The notes under the pieces are model-generated. The model was not told the DNA's origin. It saw only the letters and a program-made list of their open reading frames with translations, and ran no database searches. The translations under genes were made by a program, and so were the position numbers. Positions 44,690-54,999 of a stretch of 64,000 nucleotides of DNA are shown here, piece after piece (positions within the stretch are counted from its first letter, which is position 1; each line of letters begins with the position of its first letter). Source of the stretch: Rhodamnia argentea (Eukaryota > Streptophyta > Magnoliopsida > Myrtales > Myrtaceae); assembly GCF_020921035.1 (NCBI RefSeq), contig NC_063151.1, forward strand, positions 22,946,934 through 23,010,933. The letters are read 5' to 3'.

Positions 44690-45687
44690 GTTTATCGACT
44701 TCGAGCCTCTACGATCCGGTAACACGAGCTCGCCAAGATATGATCCATCAAAGAAATGTGATTACCACGGGGGAGCCTGGACATGACACCGACAAATGTT
44801 TCGTGTTGAAGCATCGGATTCAAGATCTTCTTGATTCTAAGGCATTCTCGTTTCAAGGCAACAAACCGCCGAATGTCCGAATAATCCTTTGCCGGATCAT
44901 TCAAGTAAAGTTAATGCTATATTCGGGTCGGGGATTAGACAGGGTTGGTCTTTGTTAAAGTTGAAGTAGCCGATGTTCTCAATGCTCGATCGGGCGAGGA
45001 TATTATGAGGTCGGTGAACCAATATCACTCGATCGAGTTGAAGGAAAAGGTCTCCGCTCTCATGAAGAATGGATTCATAGTCCGGGCAAGTCAAACCGGG
45101 ACGGTGGCCACTATATCCCGATTGTCATTGATGGGATCGGGAGCTTGCAGCTTTGACCCAACCCGGGACTTTTCAAGAGTCTCGGGTGGAAGATGCTTGA
45201 TATGACTAACTTGATCAAAAATGACCCGGAGGTAGCGAGACATGCCCGCCTTGGAAGATGTAGCGGATGACGAACTTGGAATAGTCATTGCCTCGCCTCG
45301 GCCTTTTCCGTACGCTAATGACAAGGCGGTTCCTTGGTCCTACGATCTTGCCCCGATAACAAGATCGGGACGCGCTTATAGTGATGACCAACCGACTAAA
45401 CAAGTCACCGAGAAAGATGCTAAGGAATTCTTGGTCGTAATCAAGGCGAGTGAGTACGGCGTTGTCGATTGCCAGGAAGTCACCGGCTCGGGTATCCCTA
45501 CTCGAACTTCTACGGTCATCCGAGAAGCATCGGGAGTCCTTGATGAAGGTACTCGGCGAAATTCACGTACCCGAGAATGTTGAACATGACAAACTAGAGA
45601 ACTTTGTGGGGACGATCCTTCTAAAGGATCAGGGTTGCATTCGGCGACGATGAGATTCCTCTTGAAGGGCGAGGTCATAACAAAGCT
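44690..45687 (+). pseudogene. Gag-pro linker with zinc-knuckle-like remnant, broken
   Basis: Broken frames include the motif KCDYHGG..GHDTDKC, which resembles the Cys/His knuckle before the protease in plant gypsy elements. It is followed by LKHRIQDLLDSKAF and a Gly/Arg-rich stretch (ITRSGRAYSD near 45360). Confidence 0.6.
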
Positions 45688-45948
45688 TTGCACATAACGA
45701 TCAAACATAAGCAAACTCACGTAGCTCGGGTACTTATTGACAACGGGTCGGCACTAAATATTTGCCCATTAGCCACATTGAATCGTCTTGGAATCGACTG
45801 CCGGGTTGCGCAGACGGCCAAGACTTCCGTCCGCTCATTCGATGGCGTAAAGAAAGATGTCTGTCAGCGGATCAACTTGGAGATTCGGATCGGGCCTTCT
45901 TTGTTTGACATTCTCTTCCAGTGTATTAGATATTCCTTCGGCCTTTAA
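45688..45948 (+). pseudogene. Retrotransposon aspartic protease domain, remnant
   Basis: An 86-codon frame with ARVLIDNGSALNICPLATL. The D-N/S-G-S core is the catalytic aspartate loop of retropepsins. It is followed by VRSFDGVKKDV and a conserved IGPSLFDILFQ region. It is open here but cut from Gag and RT by frame changes. Confidence 0.85.
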
Positions 45949-46179
45949 CCTTCTCTTAGGCCGACCTTGGATTCATAATGCCTGAGCTGTCCCATCAAGC
46001 CTTCATCGAAAATTAAGTTCGTGGTCGAACAGAAGTTGGTGATTGTCTATGGGGAGGAAGATCACCAGATTTTCAATGAGACGGCCATCCCTTACATCGA
46101 GCCGACTCATGTTGAAGAAGATTCTTACCACGCTTTTGAGATAGTACACACTATCCATGCATCACCGTAAAGTCCTTTG

Positions 46180-46350
46180 CCGCTTCCGAAATATCAGCCA
46201 CTTCTCTTATGGTGGCTAAGATAATGGTTGGCAATGACTTCAAACCCAGTATGGGTTTAGGTCGACATGGCCAAGGGATTCGCACCCCAATTGAACCCAA
46301 AGGCCAATCTCATACACGGTCCTGGGATGTCGAGGACGTGGACATAAAAG
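46180..46350 (+). pseudogene. G-patch-like motif between protease and RT
   Basis: Frame text AKIMVGNDFKPSMGLGRHGQ followed by GIRTPIEP has the glycine-spaced pattern of a G-patch, reported between protease and RT in Tat-lineage elements. The surrounding 45950-47330 is otherwise broken. Confidence 0.45.
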
Positions 46351-47329
46351 AGGCGTAATGGGTCGCGGAAGCGTGCATGCATCCTTTACCCCCACCTCTA
46401 TATACCACTTTCCGATCGGTTGGAGTGGTTGGAGGTTACGATAATTTGACCCAATTCGAAGAAGACTTGGGGATTGTGTTCCCCAACACACCGAAGGATC
46501 GAGGTATTCCAGTTGAACCCATAGAGTCTCGAAGAAGATGAAGGAGTCTTCGATATCGCCGGTTGTTTTGACGATGTAACCATTGCTCGCTATATCCGAA
46601 GACGGAGCGCATGAAGAGGAACCTTACCCAAAGACCTAAACCTTCCAAATCATTCGTCAATGCCATATGTGATGATCCACCTGGAGGGTTTAGATTCGAG
46701 TAACATCTTTATGTTTATGCAATCCCGCGTGGGACCTTTTCTCGTTTCCTTTAGGTTTTGGATCACATTGGGATTTCTATTCCGTGTTGCACTCTTGAAT
46801 TTTTTCCTAGAAGATGTAATTTCATATCAATAAAATTGCACTATTTTTCGAATCTTGTTGAAGTATCCCAAACCAACCCGATGACGATAACCAACGACCA
46901 ACAAGTTTGTCATCATGGTAAGAACCGAGGGTTGGGCTTCTTCAAGAATTCATGTCCCACGGTTTTGAAAAAAAAAATAATAACAAAAAATAAATAAATA
47001 AAGTTCTTCAAAAAAAAAAAAAAAAAAACACCGCAATTAAACCTTGTTTGTTTTTTCGATTTTGTTACTTTATGTTTCGTGGGGATACATGAGGAGGGAA
47101 ATCTAGTGGATCTCGAAGTATACGACCTAGATGAGTGCAATCCAGTTATGAGGAAATTCGTCGGGATTTCGAACGACATGAGGAGATCAAGCCCTTGACC
47201 GGTGAACAAACCTGTCTCGGTCAACCTAGGCGATGCGTAAAACCCTAAAGAAGTTAAGATCGGGGCAAACCTTTCCAAAGAGATGACCGATCGCTTGACT
47301 AAGCTCCCTGAAGGATTACCGGGATATTT

Positions 47330-48690
47330 TCGCCTGGTCCTATGCAGATATGCCCGGTCTTGATCGTTCCATTGTCGAACATTGTTTGCCGATAGATCCT
47401 TCGGCTAAGCCGGTGGTGCAAAAGTCAAGGAGGGCCGGACTGCACTGGTCCGGAAGATCAAAGAGGAGGTCATGAAGTCGTTGACGCTCGGATTCCTTGA
47501 GACTACGAATATTCGATTGGGTTGCCAATATAGTCCCGGTCATGAAGAAGGATGGGCGTATTCGGGTGCAGTGTCGATTATCGAGATTTGAATAAGGCCA
47601 GTCCCAAAGATGATTTTCCCCTCCCGCATATCGACGTACTTGTTGACAAGATCTGCAGGATTTGAATTGTTTTCATTCATGGATGGTTTCTCCGGTACAA
47701 TCGATTCGATGAATGTCAATGACAAGTTGAAAACCACTTTCACCACACCATGGGGAATGTTTCATTACCGGGTGATGCCGTTCGGTCTCGAAATGCTGGA
47801 GCTACTTACCAACGAGCCATGGTTGCCCTTTTCCACGACATGATGCATAATGAGATTGAGGTTTACGTTGATGACATGATAGCAAAAACAAGGCATGGAG
47901 AAGATCATGTCGAAACGCTCAAGAAATTGTTCGATAGACTCCGAAAGTACAAGTTACGCCTCAACCCCGCCAAGTGTGTCTTTGGGACCAGCTCGGGCAA
48001 GTCGCTCGGATTCGTGGTAAGCAATAAGGGTATTGAAGTCGACCCTTCTAAAGTCAAGGCTATTCGTGAGCTTAAGCCGCCGACGACGGTTAAAGAAGTT
48101 CGAAGTCCGATGGGCAAGGCTAAACTATATTGCTCGATTCATCTCTCGGTTATCGAAACCGCTAAGCCATTCCTCAAGCTGTTAAAGAAGAATGCGCTAA
48201 TCCAATGGGATAGCGAATGTGAAGAAGCTTTTGGGAAACCGAAGCAAGATCTCATGAGTCCACCCGTGCTTATTCCTCCAACACGGGGCAACCTTTAATC
48301 CTCTACCTCACAATCCTTAGTGAGTCTTTGGGTGCTATGTTAGCACAAGAGAGGCAGGAGGATGGAAAAGAACGAGCCATTTATTATTCGAGCAAGAAAT
48401 TCACCGCTTCGTAAATGAAGTACACCGGGCGTAGAAAACATGTGCGGCGTTAGTCCGGCTATGCACAAAGCTTCGGCAATATACCTTGCATTACCAGGTA
48501 CTTTTGGTGACAGAGTGCGATCCTATCAAATACTTGCTTAATCAACCCGCCTTGATTGGTAGACTTGCCAAATGGCGGATCCTCATCTCCGAATTTGATG
48601 TTCAATATTTGTCCCAAAAGTCAATCAAGGGACGGGCTATAGCGGATGTCCTAGCTGAAAATCCGGGGCGAGATGATGATGCCTATTATT
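47330..48690 (+). pseudogene. Reverse transcriptase and RNase H, broken
   Basis: Fragments appear in order: DMPGLDRSIVEHCLPIDPSA, KKDGRIRV then DYRDLNKASPKDDFPLPHID, FSFMDGFSG, WGMFHYRVMPFGL, and the catalytic YVDD at 47864-47875 within the long frame 47750-48298 (KLRLNPAKCVFGTSSGKSLGF). The RNase H tail (RAIYYSSKKF; LAKWRILISEFDVQY; GRAIADVLAENP) extends to about 48670. Frames change near 47560, 47660, 47800, 48298 and 48420, with stops. The family and order are certain; activity is excluded. Confidence 0.92.
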
Positions 48691-48714
48691 CGAGGATCGG
48701 ATCATGTCGGTGGA

Positions 48715-49070
48715 AGATTACATCTCGGACTATGTATTTTGACGGAGCTGTCAATTTATCGGGATCGTGCACGGGCGCGGTTTCGATATCTCCAGGTGGT
48801 CAGCATTATCCCGTGGCCGCAAAATTGGTATTCCCTTGCACAAATAATATAGCGGAATATGAGGCATGCATCCTCGGTGCTGCAGCTGCGATTGAAATGG
48901 GGATAGGCCGACTCAAGGTGTTCGGAGATTCCGCTCCGATTATCCTTCGATCGTTGGAAAGTGGAAGACGAGAGATGCTAAATTGCTACCCTACCATGAG
49001 TATTTGGATAAACCGGTGGAGGAATTTGAGGATATCTCATTTGAGTATCTCGTCCCGGGACTCATAATCG
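48715..49070 (+). pseudogene. Second, archaeal-type RNase H (Tat hallmark)
   Basis: MYFDGAVNLSGSCTGAVSI, FPCTNNIAEYEACILGA and LKVFGDSAPII show the D...E...D catalytic set (YFDGA, AEYEA, GDS) of the extra RNase H found only in Tat-group gypsy elements. The frame is lost after about 48965. Confidence 0.88.
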
Positions 49071-49397
49071 ATTCGCTGATGCATTGGCTACCTTGTCTTC
49101 AATGTTACAAATCACCAATGGACTTGAAGTTGACCCACTGAAAATCGAGGTGTTAAAAAAGCCGGCATATTGTATGGCCGTGATCGATGAACCCGATAGT
49201 AAGCCGTGGTACCATGACATCAAAACTTATATTCGAAGCGGCGGTTCCTCGAAGAAAGTACCGTATCGACCAAAAGTACATAAGGAAGATGGCTTGAAGT
49301 TCTTCTTAAATGGAGAAAATTTATACAAGCGATCATTCGATTCTCGTCCCGCTAAGATGCGTTGATTCAACCGGCGGTTCGTCGATGATGGAAGTGC

Positions 49398-50451
49398 ATG
49401 AAGGGATCTCGTGGTCCACACATGAATGGCCACATGTTAGCTAAGAAGGTTATGAGGATGGGTTATTATTGGCTCACGCTCGAAAGAGATTGTATTCAGC
49501 ATGTCCGGAGTTGTCACAAATGTCAGATTCATGGTGACAAGATTAATGTCCCTCCGAATGAGTTGCATCGATTATCCGAACCATGGCCGTTTTCTATGTG
49601 GGGCATTGATGTTATTGGCCCTATCAATCCTAAAGCATCCAATGGGCATCGATTCATCTTGGTAGCAATTGACTATTTCTCTAAATGGATCGAAGCCGCA
49701 TCCTATTTAGCGGTCACAAAGACGAAATATCGTGAAATTTATCCGTCGAGATATCATCGCTCGATATGGTTCACCTGAAGCCATAATCACCGACAATGGC
49801 TCAAACTTGAACAACAAGTTAATGGACGAATTGTTCAAGGAATTCAAGATCAAGCATCCGAACTCTTCCCCATATCGTCCTCGGATGAATGGAGCAAGAG
49901 AAGCCGCCAATAAGAATATTAAGAAAATCTTAGCGAAGACGGCTGAAAATTATCGCGATTGGCATGAGAGGTTGCCATTTGCACTTATGGCGTATCGGAC
50001 CTCGATCCGGACATCTACTGGGCAACCCCCGTATTCTCTTGTATATGGAATGGAGGCTGTTCTACCAGTTGAAGTGGAAATTCCTTCCTTACGTATACTG
50101 TCTCAAGCTATCTTGACGGAAGCTGAATGGATCCAGCAGAGGGCAAGCCAATTGAATCCGATCGATGAAAAGAGAATTAAGGCTATATGTCATGGCCGGT
50201 GTTATCGCCAGAGGGTTGCTAATCCATTCAACAAAAAAGTTCGGCCTCGATATTTTCGGATCAATGACCTGGTCTTGCGAAAATTGTTGCCAATAGTCCC
50301 ACTCCCGGAAGGGAAGTTTGCTCCAAACTATGGTGGTCCATATATAGTAAAGAAGGTGCTCCCTGGTGGTGCTTTGATTCCGGCCGAGATGGATGGTCGT
50401 GTATTTACCAACCCGGTGAATTCGACTCACGTAAAGAAATATTATACTTGA
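49398..50451 (+). pseudogene. Integrase, one frameshift
   Basis: The HHCC zinc region (HMNGHMLAKKV...CHKC) leads into the core with D at 49608 (WGIDVIGP), D at 49792 (ITDNGSN) and E at 49900 (GAREAANKN), spaced D-35-E. The C-terminal part FAPNYGGPYIVKKVLPGGAL ends at the stop 50451. The frame changes once near 49725 (after LAVTKT). This is the best-preserved domain. No chromodomain is seen, as expected for Tat. Confidence 0.92.
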
Positions 50452-50998
50452 TTTACTCGATGTTTTCATAATCGAGTTATAATATTAATACTGATTCACA
50501 AGTTGTTCACATTTGGGCATTCGTTTGTTTCATCGCTACCAATTTTTGCCGAGAGATCGTTTCGAATGGGGGGTCTCTCCGGCCCAATTGAATCAGCCAT
50601 CAGTAGCGTGAGATTTACATATTCACAGAGTAAAAGGGGTTATCTTGCGAAAAAATATGATGACCAAGATGAAATCGGTAAAAACTTGCATTCATTTCAT
50701 CCATCGAAAGCCTTACAAATAGATCATCGAGGTGGGAACGAAAAGCCAAACCGAGCCCTAATGAGCATCACAAAGGAGCTTAAGCGGTCCTCCATACAAT
50801 TGATGCTCCGCCTACACCGATCGCTTCGAGAATCAAGATCCGCCACTTAAAGAGGAGGAGCTCACATTTCTCTTTAAGCTCGGCTACCTTGTCCTCGTGA
50901 TACTCGACACAGATTCCAAGTCATGGATCGCATTCTCCCGCGGGCTATATCCAGGGTCGGATCGTCCATCCTTTCTTCCAGCCATGTGCATTGGAATT

Positions 50999-51545
50999 TC
51001 AAAACAATATTGAGCGGATCACGCTCAAAGATGGTCCGAGACATGGCCAAACGTTCCACCAAGTTTCCCCTCTCACGAACCAGCAGAAGGAGACTTGATC
51101 ATTACCGTAGTCAAGGGCCTTCTTATAATTGTCGGCTACAAGACCGGCCAACACCAAGTTATCTGTCCGATCCCGATAGCGTGCCCTCACAAGATAGGCC
51201 AAAGTAACATCTTGATGAGCGTGATTGTAAGCCTCCGGGAAGTTAGTAAAGAGGGTAGGGAAGATCCTATATTCCTCTTCTAACTTGGTACCTTGAATAG
51301 AAGTAGTGTCCATATCCCTAAACATAAGACGAATTTCGGTTTCGACCTCCGGATGATTGGCTATATAAGAGTAGCCCTGGCCTAGGAGATTATAAAGTTT
51401 CTCCCATTTGGCCAAAACCTCGACCGAGAAGACGTGTGCGAGGGAGGGGAGGCCATTGTTGTTGAAGCAACCGAAAAAGAATGGATGCGAAAGAGTGCTT
51501 AGAAGGTTGGAGATGAAGATATGAAAGCGATGATCATCTCGGCGT
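50999..51545 (-). pseudogene. Antisense open frame of the retrotransposon (aORF candidate)
   Basis: About 182 codons on the minus strand lack a stop. The text is protein-like: FHIFISNLLSTLSHPFFFGC, SLAHVFSVEVLAKWEKLYNL, VTLAYLVRARYRDRTDNLVL. After a shift near 51060 another minus frame continues as VERLAMSRTIFERDPLNIVL to about 50870. Extra antisense frames between integrase and the 3' LTR are known in Tat elements such as Grande. No function is known and I do not recognise a domain. Confidence 0.5.
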
Positions 51546-52136
51546 TAAATCCTAATTTAAAGGGCGGGAAAAGTCATAGCAATAATTATTGTGGGGGCCG
51601 AGTTAATTATCCGGGTGAAACTACAGACGTTTCGTCCGTGAATCACGGATCTACCATCTCGAGGCTCACGAATTCGAAAAAGTTGCGAAATGACTTAAAG
51701 GTTCCGCCATATTAAAAGAGGGACAAGCATATCTTGCGTAAAAGATTTGAGGGTCCCACCGTGTCGAAGGAAATGAAGAAGACAGAGCGGGAAACACAAA
51801 ATCTTGGGAGAAGCACTCGGCTTAGTGGTTTTCATCCACGTTAAAAGGGAGGCTCGGAACATGCATGTTTACTCAAAAGAATTTGGAGAGAGTAAGCATA
51901 CGGCGGAGAGTAGAGTGAACAAAAAGCAAGAAGAAGTATTTCAATCCAACATGTTTGGAGGCTACCAAAGACTTACCGGGAGGCAACCAACCTAGACATG
52001 CCCGAGAATGAATCGCTGAATTTCGAGGCCGGATCCAAAGACAGAAGCCGTAAAACCCAACTCCCTTGGCGGTGAAGTTCAAGATCTCGATAACAAAGAA
52101 CAACAATAGCAAGCAGAGAGCAGCCGTAGTCAACCC

Positions 52137-52436
52137 CTTAAAAGAAAACATCAAATCAAAGAGCTCGAAGCCGCATTCAAGGAGTGCCCTTACGTGAACG
52201 GGAAACGAAAAAATGAGTTGAGCCGGAAGCTAGGAATGGAGCCCTTGAAGGTCGGGTTTTGGTTTCAAAATAAGCGGGCCCGAGTGAAGGTTCAAAGTGA
52301 AAGTCATGAACTTGCGTCTCTAAAGGAAGAAAATGAAGAGCTTCGCGCGGAGATCAAGAGGTATAGGGATGCTCTTAACATCGCTATTTGCCATGTCTGC
52401 AAAGAACCCCATCACCTTTGGTGGCATGTTCCTTGA
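52137..52436 (+). pseudogene. HD-ZIP class IV homeodomain-zipper fragment captured in the retrotransposon
   Basis: One open frame from about 52137 to the stop at 52436. It reads KRKHQIKELEAAFKECPYVN, then ELSRKLGMEPLKVGFWFQNK followed by RARVK, which is homeodomain helices 1-3 with the invariant WFQNKR. It continues with a leucine/glutamate stretch (LASLKEENEELRAEIKRYRD) and ALNIAICHVC, which matches the class IV zipper-loop start. Host class IV genes (GL2/PDF2/HDG) encode about 750 aa with a START domain; only about 95 residues are here. No intron is present. Helix 3 has VGFWF where VKFWF is usual. The frame is intact over the DNA-binding region. Confidence 0.8.
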
Positions 52437-52939
52437 TGAGCCACATCGAGCATTGAAAATGCTCATTTATCGATTCATCCCCCCGAGCAAGTTCTCGCAC
52501 AATCGGATTTCGTTGGGGATACATCCCGGAAAGTCGGCCTTGCGGAGACAGTAACCGATGCCCTTCGAGGGAAGTGACATGCATCACTACAATTGGAGTT
52601 TCCACGATGTCACGATCGGCCAATTCAACACCGATGAAACTCCGAATCCGTAGCCTACATGAAGCTTGAGTTTTTATTATGGGCTTTCAAAATATCACTC
52701 TTTTGAGCATTACTAGCTAGCCCTTATGAATTCTCAAAAGAAGTAGAGACATGCGTGAATGAATGTACTTGTTTGTTACAAAGTCCCCATGTGAAACATT
52801 CTTCCTTTTACGCCTAGAGTTAATCAAGGGGCAAAGAACAAGACTATCCGCAAATATCTTCATGCTTAAATGCGTGAATTCTTTGTCGATTTGATTGAAC
52901 GCCGAAAGGAAAAGCATTAAAAGCCTTCACATAGATAGA

Positions 52940-53125
52940 TGCAAAAAGATTTGAGAAAAAAATAGCTGCCTCGTTATTAGAGAAAGCAAAAAGATTCGAG
53001 GAAATAAGCGCCTCGGGAGGAAGTGAAAAGATTTGAGGAGGGAAATAACCGCCTCGTTCGTAGGGGGGAACCGAAAAGATCCGAGGAAGGAAATAACCGC
53101 CTCGTTCATAGAGAAAGCGAAAAGA
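52940..53125 (+). repeat. ~45-bp tandem repeat between the two captured fragments
   Basis: Four and a half copies of a unit like 'aaaagatttgaggaaggaaataaccgcctcgttc', beginning near 52947, 52987, 53026 and 53072 and ending near 53130. The units vary in length. Confidence 0.7.
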
Positions 53126-53423
53126 TTTGAGGGCTCCTACATATCGTAAAAGGAAAAAGATGACAGATTGAGTGAGAGGCAAGAGTTATTACGAAATGGA
53201 TCCAAGGCACTAAGACCAGGAAAGGAGAGAAAAAGTTGTCCTCTTTCGTAGAAAAAGCGAGAACCTATATGCGAGACTAACGGATCAGAAAAAATTTATA
53301 AATGACCACCGAACTCGTCACGAAAGACCACCATCACTTTTGTGATTTTCGGACGCATTGTTTTGCAAGTCCGAGAACATCTAAAGCTCGGTCTCGGTCG
53401 AAATGACCATTTTTGATCTACAT

Positions 53424-54446
53424 ATGGAAGGTTTTAAAAGAAAAACACGTTCATTCCGGGCGGAAGTATGGGAACCTTCCTATCCCGAAGATCTGCGAGT
53501 CATGGTCATTGATGGCAACCCCGTTTCCCTCTCAATCCTCGTTGCTATCTTTGAGAAGTTGCATGTACGGGGTTTTTGCTAATGCGAAAGCAACGGATGC
53601 CTTACAAGTGCGAGGCAAGACAAATATGATTTTGACATCGTCGTCACATGCCGTCGTAGGGATCGACATGGACGGTTTCGATCTCTTAAAGATCATTGAT
53701 TTCGAGTTGGACATACAGGTCATCGTAGTATCGCAAGTAATGATCGCCAGTTCATAACGAGGGCCATATCGCATGGTGCTCGAGACGTCCCGCGAAGCCG
53801 GTCTGCGTTCAAGTGCTCCAAAACATTTGGCAGCATGTTGTAAGGAAGCAATTACTTGTACAAAAAAACCACGACCAAGGCGACGACGACGATTTTGTCC
53901 AAAAGAAAAGGCCCCTTTGGTCCGCCAAGCTTCATTCTATATTCATTGAGGCGGTTCGACGGCTAGGAATCAATTCAAGCACGACCAATCGGCTGTACAT
54001 AAAATGATGAATATAGACGGACTCACCATGCAAAGTGTCACAAATCACCTTCAAAGGGTTAGAGATAAGGCGAGGAAGCACGATGCGGCTTGGGACCAAG
54101 GCGACCGGACCGAGTTGGTTGGAAGATCAATTCGGGAAAATCTACAGAGCAAAAGGTACCCGGCCACTTCCCAATCAAGAATACAGGTCATACCAACCTT
54201 CCGTTGGTGGTTCTAGTAGCGGACCGAGTTGATCATCCCTACAAGTTTCCGAGCAACGGCGGAAGCTCAAGCTCAAGGGGTCGAGCTGCTCACGGTGAAA
54301 ACAAAGTGGGAAACCCGTCGCTAGTGTTAGCAAGTAACACTACCCAATTCGAGTATCAATCGGAAGATTACTTTGATGATGAGCTCACCACATTGATCGG
54401 CCGGTTCGGAGTGAAGGACCTCCGAGTTGTGATCCGAAGCAAGTGA
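53424..54446 (+). pseudogene. Type-B response regulator (ARR-B) fragment: receiver plus GARP domain
   Basis: ATG at 53424. WEPSYPEDLRVMVIDGNPVS matches the start of the B-type receiver (usual VVDDDP). A stop at 53580 and frame changes follow. Other frames give QDKYDFDIVV, IDMDGFDLLKIIDFELDIQV and FITRAISHGARDV. Then 53813-54007 reads MLQNIWQHVVRKQLLVQKNH, an acidic linker and KRPLWSAKLHSIFIEAVRRL, followed by NIDGLTMQSVTNHLQ (GARP/Myb-like domain, usual WSVELHQQFV and GLTRENVASHLQK). A later frame ends YFDDELTTLI. The phospho-acceptor aspartate block (SDVxMPDMDG) is altered: only the MDG part is kept. Host genes have introns between receiver and GARP; none is here. Confidence 0.75.
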
Positions 54447-54924
54447 TTATGGATCCTTGAACAACGATCGTTGGTGTATGATCCAAGACAAAATCGATCG
54501 ATCATTGGAATGGCCAAGCAAGAGAGGTGGAACCAATCTCGCATGAATACTTCTTTGATTCCATGTATAGTTCCCTGCGTGGGATATTTTTTTTACTTTC
54601 TAGTCGTCTAGAATTTGCCTAGAGTTAAAGGGCGAATTTTCTCCTCCCTTATCAAATGCGTGAGTTCCTTGTTAAGCTAGGCCCGTAGAAAATCAATTTG
54701 TGGACGACGCCCCGAACGCCCGTAAAGAGAGATTCCGAATAGCCTTACTTGGGAGAATACGAGTAAAAGGCCAAGCGGACTCAAAGATGGGTAACTCCGT
54801 ATCGTCCCAATTGGCTCTCAATCATTTCAAACTCGATTTAAGCTTATTTCATTCTCGACAGGAGATTGCCAACTGTTTTGAGAACAATATAGCAAAAAGC
54901 GAACCAACCGTGGACGCCAACATC

Positions 54925-54996
54925 ACCACGACCTAGTGGTTGGGGGAATGACAGTGGTCCGAGGCGTCCCAGGTTCGATCCCGGGATTTGGCATCA
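54925..54996 (+). other. tRNA-like / SINE-head sequence
   Basis: An A-box-like TAGTGGTTGGGG (54934-54945) and a perfect B box GGTTCGATCC (54972-54981) lie 26 bases apart (about 38 from start to start) inside a 70-bp tRNA-sized unit. It lacks a clean acceptor stem and anticodon arm, so it is more likely a SINE head than a working tRNA gene. Confidence 0.5.
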
Positions 54997-54999
54997 ATG

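Noticed and set aside
54925..54996. Functional tRNA gene
   Set aside because: A and B boxes are present, but no convincing cloverleaf with paired acceptor stem and anticodon loop could be drawn.
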